Below, piece after piece: positions 35,349 to 44,122 of a DNA stretch of 64,000 nucleotides. The position numbers were made by a program, and so were the translations under genes. Origin of the DNA: Bifidobacterium pullorum subsp. gallinarum (GTDB lineage Bacteria; Actinomycetota; Actinomycetes; Actinomycetales; Bifidobacteriaceae); NCBI RefSeq assembly GCF_000741215.1, contig NZ_JGYX01000001.1:479776-543775 (forward strand), given 5' to 3'. Each line of letters opens with the position of its first letter. Positions within the stretch are counted from its first letter, which is position 1. The notes beneath the pieces were generated by a model. The model did no database searches, was not told the DNA's origin, and was given only the letters and a program-made list of their open reading frames with translations.

Positions 35349-37469
35349 ATGGCGCGAACCCATACCGACCGCATCCTGTTCGGAGCGGCGTACTACGACG
35401 AATACATGCCCAAGAACCTCGACCGCGTGGATGAGGACATGCGGATGATGAAGGAGGCCGGCATCAACCTGATCCGCATTGCGGAATCCACCTGGAGCAC
35501 CGAGGAACCCCAGCCGGGCGTCTTCGACTTCACGCATATCGACCGCGCCCTCGACGCGGCCCAACGCGCCGGCATCGACGTGATCGTCGGCACGCCGACC
35601 TACGCGGTGCCCACCTGGATGGTGAGGATGCATCCCGAGGTGCTGGCCGTCACCCCGGCCGGCCCGGGCAAGTACGGCGCCCGCCAGATCATGGACATCG
35701 TCAACCCGACGTACCGATTCTACGCGGAGCGCATCATCCGCAGACTCATCGCGCACGTGGCCGACCATCCGGCCGTCATCGGCTATCAGGTCGACAACGA
35801 GACCAAGTACTACGACTCGGTCTCCCCGGACATGCAGGCCCTGTTCGTCAAGTACCTGCGCGAGAAATTCAACGACGACCTGGACGAGCTCAACGCCCGC
35901 TTCGGCCTGGACTACTGGTCCAACCGCATCAACGCCTGGGAGGACTTCCCGGATGTGACCGGTTCGATCAACCAGTCGCTGCGCGGCGAGTTCGACCGCT
36001 TCCGTCGTGCGCAGGTGGCCGAATTCCTCAAGTGGCAGGCCGACATCGTGCGCGAGTACGCCAAGCCCGACCAGTTCATCACCCACAACTTCGACTTCGA
36101 GTGGCGCGGCTACTCCTTCGGCGTGCAGCCGGCCGTCGACCATTTCAAGGCGGCGCAGGGCGTGGACATCACCGGTGTGGACATCTACCACCCGACCGAG
36201 GACGACCTGACCGGCAAGGAGATCGCCTTCGGCGGCGACATGACCCGCTCCACCAAGGACGGCGCGAACTACCTGGTGCTTGAGACCGAGGCCCAGGGCC
36301 AGCACGGCTGGCTGCCGTTCCCCGGCCAGCTGCGACTGCAGGCCTACTCGCATCTCGCCTCCGGCGCCGACTGCGTGGAATACTGGCACTGGCACTCGAT
36401 CCACAACTCCTTCGAAACCTACTGGAAGGGGCTGTTGAGCCACGACCTGGAGCCGAACCCGACCTACCGCGAGGCCGGCGTGTTCGGCCACGAGATCGCC
36501 GACCCGAAGGTGGGGGAGCGTCTGGTCCACCTGAAGAAGCGCAACAAGGTGGCCATCATGGTCTCCAACGAGTCGCTGTCGGCGCTCGACTGGTTCCTCA
36601 TCGAGGCGGGCTTCCCGTTCGGCGGGAGCCTGAAGTACAACGACGTGGTCCGCAACGTGTACGACGCGCTGTTCGAGCTCAACGTCGAATGCGATTTCGT
36701 GCCGGTCGACGCCCCCGCCGAGCGCCTGGCCAAGTACGAGATGATCGTGGCCCCGGCGCTGTATGCCACCCCGCAGGAGACCACCGACAACCTGCGCGAG
36801 TTCGTCGCCAACGGCGGCCATCTGGTGGCCACGATGCGCTCGTTCGTCACCGACGACGAGGTGACCGTCTGGCACGACCGTGCCCCGCACAACCTGACCG
36901 ACGTGTTCGGCATGAGCTACAACCAGTTCACCCGTCCGAAGAACGTGCCGGTCGTCTTCTCCGGCGCGCTTGAGGGCACGCCCGACACCGAGGCGCTCTC
37001 GCTGATCGAGCTGCTCAAGGCCGACGAGGGCACCGAGGTGCTCGCCTCCTACGGCCACTACGCGTGGAAGGACTACGCGGCCATCACCCGTCACGCCTTC
37101 GGCAAGGGCACTGCGGAATGGATCGGCACGCTGCTGGCCCCCGACGCGATCCGCGCCGTCATGCGCGAGGCCGTCGGCAACGCCGGCATCGAGTACGCGG
37201 GCTTGCCGCTCGCCGGCACCATCACGGTGCGTCAGGGCTTCAACGAGGCCGGTGAGAGCGTGACCTACCTGCTCAACTACTCGGCCGAACCGGCCACGTT
37301 CGCCAGCCCGGTCTCCGGCGAGGTCGTCGTGGCCCCGGTCACGATCGCCACCGACGGCACCGTCGATCCGACCGTCACCTTCGCCGGCGCCCCGAAGGCC
37401 GGCGACAAGGTCGAGGCCGGCGCCGACCTGACCGTCGGCCCGTGGAACCTGGCCGTCGTCGTCGGTTAA
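35349..37469 (+). CDS. GH42 beta-galactosidase
   Basis: A 706-residue GH42 enzyme of the usual bifidobacterial length. The N-terminal (beta/alpha)8 barrel starts LFGAAYYDEYMP. The acid/base is E151 in GYQVDNETKYY and the likely nucleophile is E312 in LVLETEAQGQHGW; DCVEYWHWHS also fits the family. The trimerisation domain and C-terminal beta domain (LLNYSAEPATFASPVSGEVV) follow. There is no signal peptide, so it acts on imported galactosides such as beta-1,3/1,4/1,6-galacto-oligosaccharides. AAAGGAGAACATC supports the ATG at 35349; the open frame upstream overlaps the MFS gene and is not coding. It forms a regulon with the preceding TetR and MFS genes. Confidence 0.95.
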   Translation: MARTHTDRILFGAAYYDEYMPKNLDRVDEDMRMMKEAGINLIRIAESTWSTEEPQPGVFDFTHIDRALDAAQRAGIDVIVGTPTYAVPTWMVRMHPEVLAVTPAGPGKYGARQIMDIVNPTYRFYAERIIRRLIAHVADHPAVIGYQVDNETKYYDSVSPDMQALFVKYLREKFNDDLDELNARFGLDYWSNRINAWEDFPDVTGSINQSLRGEFDRFRRAQVAEFLKWQADIVREYAKPDQFITHNFDFEWRGYSFGVQPAVDHFKAAQGVDITGVDIYHPTEDDLTGKEIAFGGDMTRSTKDGANYLVLETEAQGQHGWLPFPGQLRLQAYSHLASGADCVEYWHWHSIHNSFETYWKGLLSHDLEPNPTYREAGVFGHEIADPKVGERLVHLKKRNKVAIMVSNESLSALDWFLIEAGFPFGGSLKYNDVVRNVYDALFELNVECDFVPVDAPAERLAKYEMIVAPALYATPQETTDNLREFVANGGHLVATMRSFVTDDEVTVWHDRAPHNLTDVFGMSYNQFTRPKNVPVVFSGALEGTPDTEALSLIELLKADEGTEVLASYGHYAWKDYAAITRHAFGKGTAEWIGTLLAPDAIRAVMREAVGNAGIEYAGLPLAGTITVRQGFNEAGESVTYLLNYSAEPATFASPVSGEVVVAPVTIATDGTVDPTVTFAGAPKAGDKVEAGADLTVGPWNLAVVVG

Positions 37470-37483
37470 TTCGGCCAGTTCCC

Positions 37484-37577
37484 GGACTCTGATCTATCGT
37501 GACCGTGATCTATTGCCGAAAACCCCGGAATTCCAAGGTTCTCAGAATAAGTTAACGGTGGAAATAGATCAGAGTCC
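37484..37577. repeat. Palindromic repeat family, copy B
   Basis: A 94-bp element with perfect ends GGACTCTGATCTAT and ATAGATCAGAGTCC. It has a duplicated 5' arm (CTGATCTATCGTGAC, CGTGATCTATTG) and the core CCCCGGAATTCCAAGG. It is the first of three tandem copies in the 434-bp gap between the GH42 and GH5 genes, which holds no other gene. Confidence 0.9.
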
Positions 37578-37599
37578 GTACCCCCTGGTCGTACACTGC

Positions 37600-37694
37600 G
37601 GACTCTGATCTATCGTGACCGTGATCCATTCCCGAAACCCCTGGAACTCCGCGGTTTTGAAAGATGGATTACGATTGCGATAGATCACGGTCAC
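37600..37694. repeat. Palindromic repeat family, copy C (arm-switched)
   Basis: It starts GGACTCTGATCTAT like copy B, but its 3' arm ATAGATCACGGTCAC is complementary to the second 5' arm (GTGACCGTGATC(C)AT), not to the first. This is direct evidence that the duplicated arms exchange partners. Confidence 0.85.
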
Positions 37695-37707
37695 AGGGGG
37701 TGTTCCC

Positions 37708-37801
37708 GGACTCTGACACATCGTGACTGTGAACCATTCCCGAAAACCCCGGAATTCCGCGGTTGTCCGGGAGAGAGAAAGGGCCGAATGTGTCAGAGTC
37801 C
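37708..37801. repeat. Palindromic repeat family, copy D
   Basis: A 94-bp element with perfect 14-bp ends GGACTCTGACACAT and ATGTGTCAGAGTCC. It has a second 5' arm GACTGTGAACCATT and core CCCCGGAATTCCGCGG. It ends about 100 bp before the GH5 start. Confidence 0.9.
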
Positions 37802-37903
37802 GTATATGTACCGGGTAAGGGGGTTGGTGAGATCGAGGCCGCTCCGAAGCAGCGCCGGTGTGCGATGATGGGAGGGAATGTTGCACGGGATGGAGGTGAT
37901 GGG

Positions 37904-39049
37904 GTGGCGCTGGGCTTCGACGAACCGATCCGCGGGGTGAATCTGGGCAACTGGCTGGTGCTGGAACGCTGGATGACGCCCGGGCTGTTCCGCGTCAGCA
38001 GCGAGGCCGACGAGATCTGGATGCACCGGACCATGCCGCCGGACGAACTCGACCGTCTCCTGCGCCGTCACCGCGAAACCTACGTCACGCTCGATGACTT
38101 TCGCGCCATCGCCGCGCACGGCTGCAACCTGGTGCGCATCCCGGTGCCGTACTTCATCTTCGGCGACGTGCCGGGGCACCCCGGCTGCGTCGAGTTCCTC
38201 GACCGCGCGTTCGACTGGGCCAACGCCACCGGGTTGAAGGTCCTCGTCGACCTGCACACCGTGCCCGGTTCGCAGAACGGGTACGACAACGGCGGCCTGA
38301 CCGGCGTATGCCGGTGGCATCGCAGCCCGAAGGCCGTCGGATTCGCGCTGGATGTGCTGACCCGTCTGGCTGCGCGGTATCGCGACAATCCGGCGTTGTT
38401 CGGCATCGAGGTGCTCAATGAGCCGGTCAGCTGGCTGGTCTACCGCACCGCGTCCTCGACCGGCGCCGCCCGTGACGCGGCGGAGGCACGCGGCAGCGGG
38501 CATGTGCCGATGCGCTTCCTCAAGGCGTTCTACCGGGAGTCGTACCGTCGACTGCGCGGCGTGCTGCGGCCGGAAACCGTCATCATGTTCCACGATGGCT
38601 TCCGGCTGGGTGTGTGGGGCGACTGGTTCGAGCGCGAGGGGATGCGCAACGTGATGCTGGACACGCATATCTATTTGGTCGGACTCGACGCGTTCTGTCC
38701 GGTGCATACGATGTGGGCGTACCGCGCGTATGTCCGATGGAACGAGCGGCGGATCCGCCGTGCGGCGCGGCATACGCCGGTGGTTGTGGGGGAGTGGAGC
38801 CTGGCGAACGCGATGGCGGGGCGTGCGGCGGGCCGCGTCGAACCGTCGGAACGGCAATCGGCCGAGGACCGGATCTACCGCGACCTCGCCGCGATGCAGC
38901 GGCGGACGTGGGACGCCGGCGCCGGACACATCTTCTGGAGCTACCAGCTGCGCCGGCTGCGCGACGGTTCCGGCCCGCGTCCGGGGCGCGAGCCGTGGTC
39001 CCTGTCCGATGCGTGGCGCAACGGCTGGCTGAACGTGGTTCAGCGGTAG
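37904..39049 (+). CDS. GH5 family glycosidase (exo-beta-glucanase-like)
   Basis: A 381-residue GH5 enzyme. The N-terminus RGVNLGNWLVLERWMTPGLF resembles the exo-beta-1,3-glucanase (GH5_9-like) opening. Catalytic residues are E173 (EVLNEPV, acid/base) and E297 (VVVGEWSL, nucleophile), with HTVPGSQNG between. There is no signal peptide, so small imported beta-glucosides are likely rather than polymer. GTG at 37904 is chosen because GGAGGTGA precedes it at proper spacing; an upstream ATG at 37865 has no ribosome site and adds non-family residues. The stop overlaps by 10 bp with the stop of the convergent TetR gene. The subfamily assignment is tentative. Confidence 0.82.
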   Translation: MALGFDEPIRGVNLGNWLVLERWMTPGLFRVSSEADEIWMHRTMPPDELDRLLRRHRETYVTLDDFRAIAAHGCNLVRIPVPYFIFGDVPGHPGCVEFLDRAFDWANATGLKVLVDLHTVPGSQNGYDNGGLTGVCRWHRSPKAVGFALDVLTRLAARYRDNPALFGIEVLNEPVSWLVYRTASSTGAARDAAEARGSGHVPMRFLKAFYRESYRRLRGVLRPETVIMFHDGFRLGVWGDWFEREGMRNVMLDTHIYLVGLDAFCPVHTMWAYRAYVRWNERRIRRAARHTPVVVGEWSLANAMAGRAAGRVEPSERQSAEDRIYRDLAAMQRRTWDAGAGHIFWSYQLRRLRDGSGPRPGREPWSLSDAWRNGWLNVVQR

Positions 39050-39714
39050 TCATCCCAGATCGGGGAGGGGAAGAGCAGTGGCTCGAACTCCGCCCATTCC
39101 TCGACCAGATCGATCGGCGGATCGCGCAGCCATCGAATCTGGATGCCGTCCATCACTTCCATCGCCTTGCGTACGGTCGGGCGCATGTGTTTCCATCCGC
39201 CGATCTGGGGCGGGATGCGCCACGGGTATTGCGAATGGGTGAGCCAGATACCGTCCCGTCGGTTGCGGAACTCGTCGTAGAGCGGGTGGCCGGGGTTGAA
39301 GGATTCCGCCTCCAGCATGGTGAACAACTGAACCATCATGCGGCGTGTGGCATTGTGTCGGACCAGAAACCTCAGATACGCGGGGTACCGCAGGTCGTCG
39401 GGAGTGGAGCCGGGCAGTCCGGAACGCAGGAAGTCGTCGGGGGTGGCTGAGGCATTGTAGACCTCGCGGTACAGCATCGACATCATGCCATCCTTGCTGC
39501 CCACGTGGCGCAGTACGCCCTGTTTGGAGATGCCGACGGCGTCGGCCACGTCCTGCACGGAGACGCCGTTGTATCCGCGTTCTCCGATGAGTCGGACGGC
39601 TGCCTCGATGATTTCGCCGCGACGTTCTTCGGGGGTTTTCCGTAGTCGTTTGGCGCGCGATGGCTCGGTTTGTCCGACGGCGGGCGGTGCCTGTTCCGGG
39701 GATGTCGATGTCAT
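39040..39714 (-). CDS. TetR family regulator (paralog 2), divergent to GH3
   Basis: A 224-residue TetR paralog of the protein at 32937. The helix-turn-helix is VSVQDVADAVGISKQGVLRHVGSKDGMMSML, and the ligand domain includes RYPAYLRFLVRHNATRRMMVQLFTML and MDGIQIRWLRDPPIDLVEEW. The N-terminus has a 30-residue polar extension. ATG at 39714 lacks a ribosome site; TATACT on the minus strand ends 7 bp before it, so the transcript is probably leaderless. A perfect palindrome TTACCAAACGGTAA lies in the intergenic region shared with the divergent GH3 gene, suggesting that it represses both itself and GH3. Confidence 0.92.
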   Translation of the reverse strand: MTSTSPEQAPPAVGQTEPSRAKRLRKTPEERRGEIIEAAVRLIGERGYNGVSVQDVADAVGISKQGVLRHVGSKDGMMSMLYREVYNASATPDDFLRSGLPGSTPDDLRYPAYLRFLVRHNATRRMMVQLFTMLEAESFNPGHPLYDEFRNRRDGIWLTHSQYPWRIPPQIGGWKHMRPTVRKAMEVMDGIQIRWLRDPPIDLVEEWAEFEPLLFPSPIWDDYR

Positions 39715-39723
39715 AGTCCGTAG

Positions 39724-39754
39724 TATAATGGCATCACTAATTACCAAACGGTAA
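39724..39754. promoter_or_regulatory. Divergent TetR/GH3 control region
   Basis: The minus-strand -10 TATACT and plus-strand TATAAT (39724-39729) overlap each other. The palindrome TTACC-AAAC-GGTAA at 39741-39754 lies over the -35 region of the tetR promoter and ahead of GH3. This is a compact single operator with possible dual control. Confidence 0.7.
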
Positions 39755-39788
39755 CTAACTACGTATTCGATGGAGAAAGGCGATAGCC

Positions 39789-42122
39789 ATGGCCGATGAA
39801 GCCACCATGCCCTACAAGAACCCCGACCTGCCCGTTGAGGAGCGCATCGCGGACCTGCTCGGCCGCATGACCCTGGAGGAGAAGGTCGGCCAGATGATGC
39901 AGCTGGACGCCCGCAGCGCCGACCTCGACGAGCTCATCGTGAACAAGCATGTCGGCTCGGTCCTGCACACCAGGCCCGAGGACCTGCCCCGCGTGGTGGA
40001 GGCCGTGGACACCAAAACACGCCTGAATATCCCCGTGCTGATCGGCGACGACTGCATCCACGGCTACTCGTTCTGGCCGGGCGCCACCATCTTCCCCGAA
40101 CAGCTCGGCATGGCCGTCAGCTGGGATCCCGAGAAGGTCCAGGCCGCCGGCCGCGCCACCGCCGAGGAGGTCGCCGCCACCGGCGTGCACTGGACGTTCT
40201 CCCCGGTGCTGTGCATCGCCCGAGACACCCGCTGGGGCCGTGTCGGCGAAACCTTCGGCGAGGATCCGACGCTGATCGGCGAGATGGCCTCCGCCATCGT
40301 CAAGGGCTACCAGGGCGGCGCCAAGGCCGGGGAACCGCTGCCCAAGGATGCGGTCCTGGCCTGCGCCAAGCACTTCGCCGGATACTCCGAAACCCAGGGC
40401 GGCCGCGACGCCTCCGAGGCCGACCTGTCGCACCGCAAGCTCGAATCCTGGTTCCTGCCGCCGTTCGAACGCGTGGCCAAAGAGGGCTGCGGCACGTTCA
40501 TGCTCGGCTACGAATCCATCGAGGGCGTGCCCGTCACATTCAACCACTGGCTGCTCAGCGAAAAGCTGCGCGGCGAGTGGAACTACCAGGGCACGCTGAT
40601 CACCGACTGGGACAACGTTGGCCGCTCCGTCTGGGAGCAGCACGTCAAGCCGGACTACACGCACGCGGCCGCCGACGCCGTCAAGGCCGGCAACGACCTG
40701 GTCATGACCACGCCGCAGTTCTACGAGGGTGCGATCGAGGCCGTGCGTACCGGCATGCTCGACGAGGCGCTGATCGACGATGCCGTCTCCCGCATCCTGG
40801 CGCTCAAGTTCCGCCTCGGCCTGTTCGAGGATCCGCGCCTGCCTGACGCCGAACGCATCAAGGCCGTCATCGGTTCCGATGAACACCAGCGGATCAACCT
40901 GGAGGTGGCCCGCGAATCCGTGGCGCTGCTGAAGAACAACGGCGCGCTGCCGTTCGAACCGTCCGCGGCCGACGGCCCCAAGCGCATCGCCGTCGTCGGC
41001 CCGCTCGCCGACGACGCGCAGATGCAGCTGGGCGACTGGGCCGGCAACTCCGGTCAGGTCGACTGGATGCCCGACGGCCACCCGCGTGAGATGATCGACA
41101 CCGTGCTCGACGGCTTCAAGGCGCTCGTGCCGGAGGATTGGGAGGTCGCCTACTCCCGCGGCGCGAACATTGTGGACCTCATCCCCGACCCGGAGGGCGA
41201 GACCTTCCCCGACGGCCAGCCCCGGCCGAAGGTCGGCGTCTCCGCCGCCTTCGACCAGGCCCTGCTCGACGAGGCGGTCGAGAACGCGCGGCGTTCCGAC
41301 CTCATCGTGGCCGTAGTCGGCGACGTCATGCAGATGATCGGCGAAACCTGCTCGACCGCCACGTTGGAGCTGCTGGGCGGACAGAACGCGCTGATCGATG
41401 CGCTTGCCGCCGTCGCGCGGGAGACCGGCAAGCCGTTCGTCGTCGTGCTGATGAGCTCCAAGCCGATGGTGCTGCCGACCTCGGTGATCGGCACCAACGG
41501 CGTGGTTGTGGACATGGCCCCTGCCGAGGGCGTCTCCGCGCTGCTGTGGGCGCCGAGCCCGGGCATGAAGGGCGGCCGCGCCATCGCCGAGATCATCCTC
41601 GGCCAGACCGAGCCGAGCGGCCGACTGCCGATCACCTTCCCGCGTCATGCGGGCCAGCTGCCGGTGTACTACAACCAGATCCGCGGCCAGCACGGCAACC
41701 GGTACGCCGACCTCACGCAGGATCCGGCGTTCGCGTTCGGCGAGGGCCTGTCCTACACCACCTTCGCATACGGCGAGGTCGTCATCGATGGTGCGGACAC
41801 CCCGTTCGCCACCGACGGCATCGTGCACGCCTCGGTCACGCTGGCCAACACGGGCGACCGTCCGGGCGTCGAGGTCGTGCAGGCCTACGTCGGCGACCTG
41901 GTGACCTCGTACAGCTGGACCGACCGCGAGCTCAAGGCGTTCCGCCGCGTCGAGCTGCAGCCCGGCGAAAGCGCGACCATCGAGTTCGACATCCCGGTGG
42001 CCGACTGCACGATCGTGGATCCGGATGCGCGCCGCATCGTGGAGCCCGGCGAGTTCGAGCTGCTGATCGGCCATTCGAGCCGCCGCGAGGACCTCAAGCG
42101 CGCCACGTTCACCGTGGTCTGA
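39789..42122 (+). CDS. GH3 beta-glucosidase
   Basis: A 777-residue GH3 enzyme. The N-terminal barrel has RMTLEEKVGQM, VSWDPEKVQAAGRATAEEVAATGVHW and RDTRWGRVGETFGEDP. The KHFAGY block carries the substrate-binding Lys-His. The nucleophile is D273 in LITDWDNVGR. The second alpha/beta sandwich (KRIAVVGPLADD) and the C-terminal fibronectin-type III domain (FGEGLSYTTF, GVEVVQAYVGDL, KAFRRVELQPGES) complete the standard three-domain form. No signal peptide. GGAGAAAGG precedes the ATG. It is followed 15 bp later by an esterase, and divergently by TetR. Probably acts on small imported beta-glucosides. Confidence 0.94.
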   Translation: MADEATMPYKNPDLPVEERIADLLGRMTLEEKVGQMMQLDARSADLDELIVNKHVGSVLHTRPEDLPRVVEAVDTKTRLNIPVLIGDDCIHGYSFWPGATIFPEQLGMAVSWDPEKVQAAGRATAEEVAATGVHWTFSPVLCIARDTRWGRVGETFGEDPTLIGEMASAIVKGYQGGAKAGEPLPKDAVLACAKHFAGYSETQGGRDASEADLSHRKLESWFLPPFERVAKEGCGTFMLGYESIEGVPVTFNHWLLSEKLRGEWNYQGTLITDWDNVGRSVWEQHVKPDYTHAAADAVKAGNDLVMTTPQFYEGAIEAVRTGMLDEALIDDAVSRILALKFRLGLFEDPRLPDAERIKAVIGSDEHQRINLEVARESVALLKNNGALPFEPSAADGPKRIAVVGPLADDAQMQLGDWAGNSGQVDWMPDGHPREMIDTVLDGFKALVPEDWEVAYSRGANIVDLIPDPEGETFPDGQPRPKVGVSAAFDQALLDEAVENARRSDLIVAVVGDVMQMIGETCSTATLELLGGQNALIDALAAVARETGKPFVVVLMSSKPMVLPTSVIGTNGVVVDMAPAEGVSALLWAPSPGMKGGRAIAEIILGQTEPSGRLPITFPRHAGQLPVYYNQIRGQHGNRYADLTQDPAFAFGEGLSYTTFAYGEVVIDGADTPFATDGIVHASVTLANTGDRPGVEVVQAYVGDLVTSYSWTDRELKAFRRVELQPGESATIEFDIPVADCTIVDPDARRIVEPGEFELLIGHSSRREDLKRATFTVV

Positions 42123-42137
42123 GTGAAAGGGATGTCG

Positions 42138-43199
42138 ATGACGATACAACGAGACCTGAGCAAGTACGACGAGCAGGTGTTGAAGGACGCCGAGCGGTGG
42201 ACCGAGATCGACGGCGATCTGGACGGGGTCGATCCGTCCGTGGCCGCCGCGATCCTGACCTCGCGCTGCGAGACCATACGCTACGACCATCCGCGCACCG
42301 AACGGTGGCACGACCCCGAAGACGTCGATGTCGTCGCGGACATCCCCTACCTGCCGGACGGCGGGTATGATGCCACGGTCGGGCAGGTGCGCGGGCATCT
42401 GCTCGACATCTACCTGCCGCATGAGGCGGCCGTGCGCATGAGCAACGTCACGCCGGTGTACGTGGACATCCACGGCGGCGGCTTCTGCTACGGATACAAG
42501 GAGCTCAACCGCAACTTCAACACGCATCTGGCGCAGCAGGGCTTCGCCGTCGTCTCCCTGAACTACCGGCCGGCACCGCAGACCGATCTCAAGGGCCAAC
42601 TGGCCGACGTCCAGGCCGCCCTGCGCTGGCTGAAGGCGCATCTGGCCGACTATCCGGTCGATCCGAACGCCGTGTTCATCACCGGCGACTCCGCCGGCGG
42701 CGCCCTGGCCCTGTTGACGCTGGCGATCGAGAACAGCGGGCGCGCGGCCGAGGCCTTCGGCATCGGGCAGGCGTCCGGCATCGGGTTCAAGGGCGGCGCG
42801 CTCGTCTGCGGCGTCTACGGCCTGGCCTCGCCGGAGCGGGCCGCCGGGCGGGGCGTGGCCTACGGCACTGAGCGCAAGAACCTGGAATCCACGCTCGGGT
42901 CGGGGTTCTTCGTCGGACTGGACGCAGCCGATCCGGATTTCCTGACCGCGCCGGATATCGTGGCGAACGTGGATCTGCCGCCGCTGTTCCTGCTGACCAG
43001 CGCCGACGACTTCATCCAGGCCGAGACGCTGGCGCTCGCCACGGCGCTGGCACGCAAGGGGGCCGACTTCGAGCTGCACGATTGGAAGCCCGCCCGGCAC
43101 GACAGCCTGGGGCACGTCTTCCCGGTGTGCATGACCTGGCGCGAGGAAAGCCTGCGGACGCTGGCCGACATCCGTCGTTTCAGCTATGACCGGTGCTGA
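42138..43199 (+). CDS. Alpha/beta hydrolase fold esterase (HSL family)
   Basis: A 353-residue esterase/acetyl-hydrolase of the hormone-sensitive-lipase family. The oxyanion motif HGGGF begins at H112, and the nucleophile S185 lies in the elbow GDSAGG. The acid is probably the aspartate in LLTSADDFIQAE and the base the histidine in RHDSLGHVF. ATG at 42138 follows GAAAGGG at good spacing; GTG at 42123 and ATG at 42132 are less likely. It is co-transcribed with the GH3 gene (gap 15 bp), suggesting removal of acyl groups from acylated glucosides before or after hydrolysis. Confidence 0.88.
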   Translation: MTIQRDLSKYDEQVLKDAERWTEIDGDLDGVDPSVAAAILTSRCETIRYDHPRTERWHDPEDVDVVADIPYLPDGGYDATVGQVRGHLLDIYLPHEAAVRMSNVTPVYVDIHGGGFCYGYKELNRNFNTHLAQQGFAVVSLNYRPAPQTDLKGQLADVQAALRWLKAHLADYPVDPNAVFITGDSAGGALALLTLAIENSGRAAEAFGIGQASGIGFKGGALVCGVYGLASPERAAGRGVAYGTERKNLESTLGSGFFVGLDAADPDFLTAPDIVANVDLPPLFLLTSADDFIQAETLALATALARKGADFELHDWKPARHDSLGHVFPVCMTWREESLRTLADIRRFSYDRC

Positions 43200-43210
43200 A
43201 TAGGGTAAGA

Positions 43211-43366
43211 CGATTCACGGTTTTCGTCTTCGCAAAACCGTGAATCGGCCTAGTGATCGATTCAAGCGCAACATCCGCGGAATACCGGTATTCGGTTGTT
43301 CCGCGGATGTTGTGTATGGTGCGGTTCGGATTCACAACTTTTCCGAGGGGGCGAAAGTGTGAATCG
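43211..43366. repeat. Terminator hairpin plus nested palindromes after the esterase
   Basis: A perfect 14-bp hairpin CGATTCACGGTTTT / AAAACCGTGAATCG (43211-43247) fits an intrinsic terminator. Next come CAACATCCGCGGAA / TTCCGCGGATGTTG (43269-43282 with 43299-43312) around ATACCGGTAT, and GATTCACAACTTTTCC with GAAAGTGTGAATCG (to 43366). The GATTCAC arm recurs three times, again giving alternative pairing partners. No gene is visible in this 317-bp gap. Confidence 0.8.
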
Positions 43367-43426
43367 ACCGGTGCGGGGCGGCGGCACGCGGAGGGGCACT
43401 ATGGCGTCGATAGCGACACGCCGAAT

Positions 43427-43478
43427 GTTGTATATGCAACAGTTGTATATGCTTCATAATATGCTAACCGTTCGGTTA
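43427..43478 (+). promoter_or_regulatory. Candidate MarR operators and promoter of the ABC operon
   Basis: Two palindromes lie upstream of the MarR gene: GTTGTATATGCAAC (43427-43440, followed by a repeated half GTTGTATATG at 43442) and TAACCGTTCGGTTA (43465-43478). CATAAT at 43455-43460 between them could be the -10. Autoregulation by the MarR protein of its own ABC-exporter operon is the simplest reading. Confidence 0.6.
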
Positions 43479-43516
43479 CCACAGTGAACTGAAAGGAAGG
43501 GGGTGAAGCGCAGACG

Positions 43517-44122
43517 ATGGAATCCCTGAGGCAGTGGGCCGACCCTGAGCTGGCCGCGGTGCTGGAACGCACGCGCCCCAGTATCGAGATCCGCTCGCTG
43601 CACAACATGATCAACCGGTATTTGGCGGTCACGATGCCGCAGGAGGCGCGCATCGCCACCGGCGGGAACACGCATATCATCGTGTACCTCGAACGGCACC
43701 GGGACCGGGACATCTTCCAGTACGACATCGAGCAGCGCTTCTCCATCACCCGATCCACCGCATCGCGCGTGCTGGGTCTGATGGAGAAGAAGGGCCTGAT
43801 CGAGCGCCGGTCGGTGGACTATGACGCCAGACTGCGCAAGATCGTCCTTACAGACAAGGCGCGCGCCATCGCCGAGGCGTTGCGGGACAACGCCTCGCGT
43901 ATGGAACAGGTGCTGCTGGGCGGGATGAGCAATGCGGAGGTATCGCAGCTGCTCGACTTGCTGGACCATATGAAACGCAATCTTGCGGCCACCGGCATGG
44001 TCGGCTGGGAATGCGCGAGGCCGGGGGAGCCCGGGGATGCGCAGGAGACCGCCGGCAGACGGACCGGGGCCGCCGCAACCGCATCGACATCATCAACACA
44101 GGAAGGAACGGAAACGATATGA
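43517..44122 (+). CDS. MarR family transcriptional regulator
   Basis: A 201-residue winged-helix MarR regulator. The central wHTH runs from IFQYDIEQRFSITRSTASRVLGLMEKKGLIERRSVDYDARLRKIVLT, including the wing with DARLRK. The C-terminal 45 residues are a low-complexity Gly/Ala/Thr tail beyond the family core. GGAAGGGGGTGA lies upstream of the ATG. Its stop overlaps the ATG of the first ABC gene by four bases, so the regulator and exporter are translationally coupled and presumably form a drug- or metabolite-responsive unit. Confidence 0.93.
   Translation: MESLRQWADPELAAVLERTRPSIEIRSLHNMINRYLAVTMPQEARIATGGNTHIIVYLERHRDRDIFQYDIEQRFSITRSTASRVLGLMEKKGLIERRSVDYDARLRKIVLTDKARAIAEALRDNASRMEQVLLGGMSNAEVSQLLDLLDHMKRNLAATGMVGWECARPGEPGDAQETAGRRTGAAATASTSSTQEGTETI

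Noticed and set aside
39759..43115. A 1118-codon open frame on the minus strand across the GH3 and esterase genes
   Set aside because: It is the antisense shadow of high-GC coding sequence. It has no ribosome site or recognisable domain, and the plus-strand genes have clear catalytic motifs.
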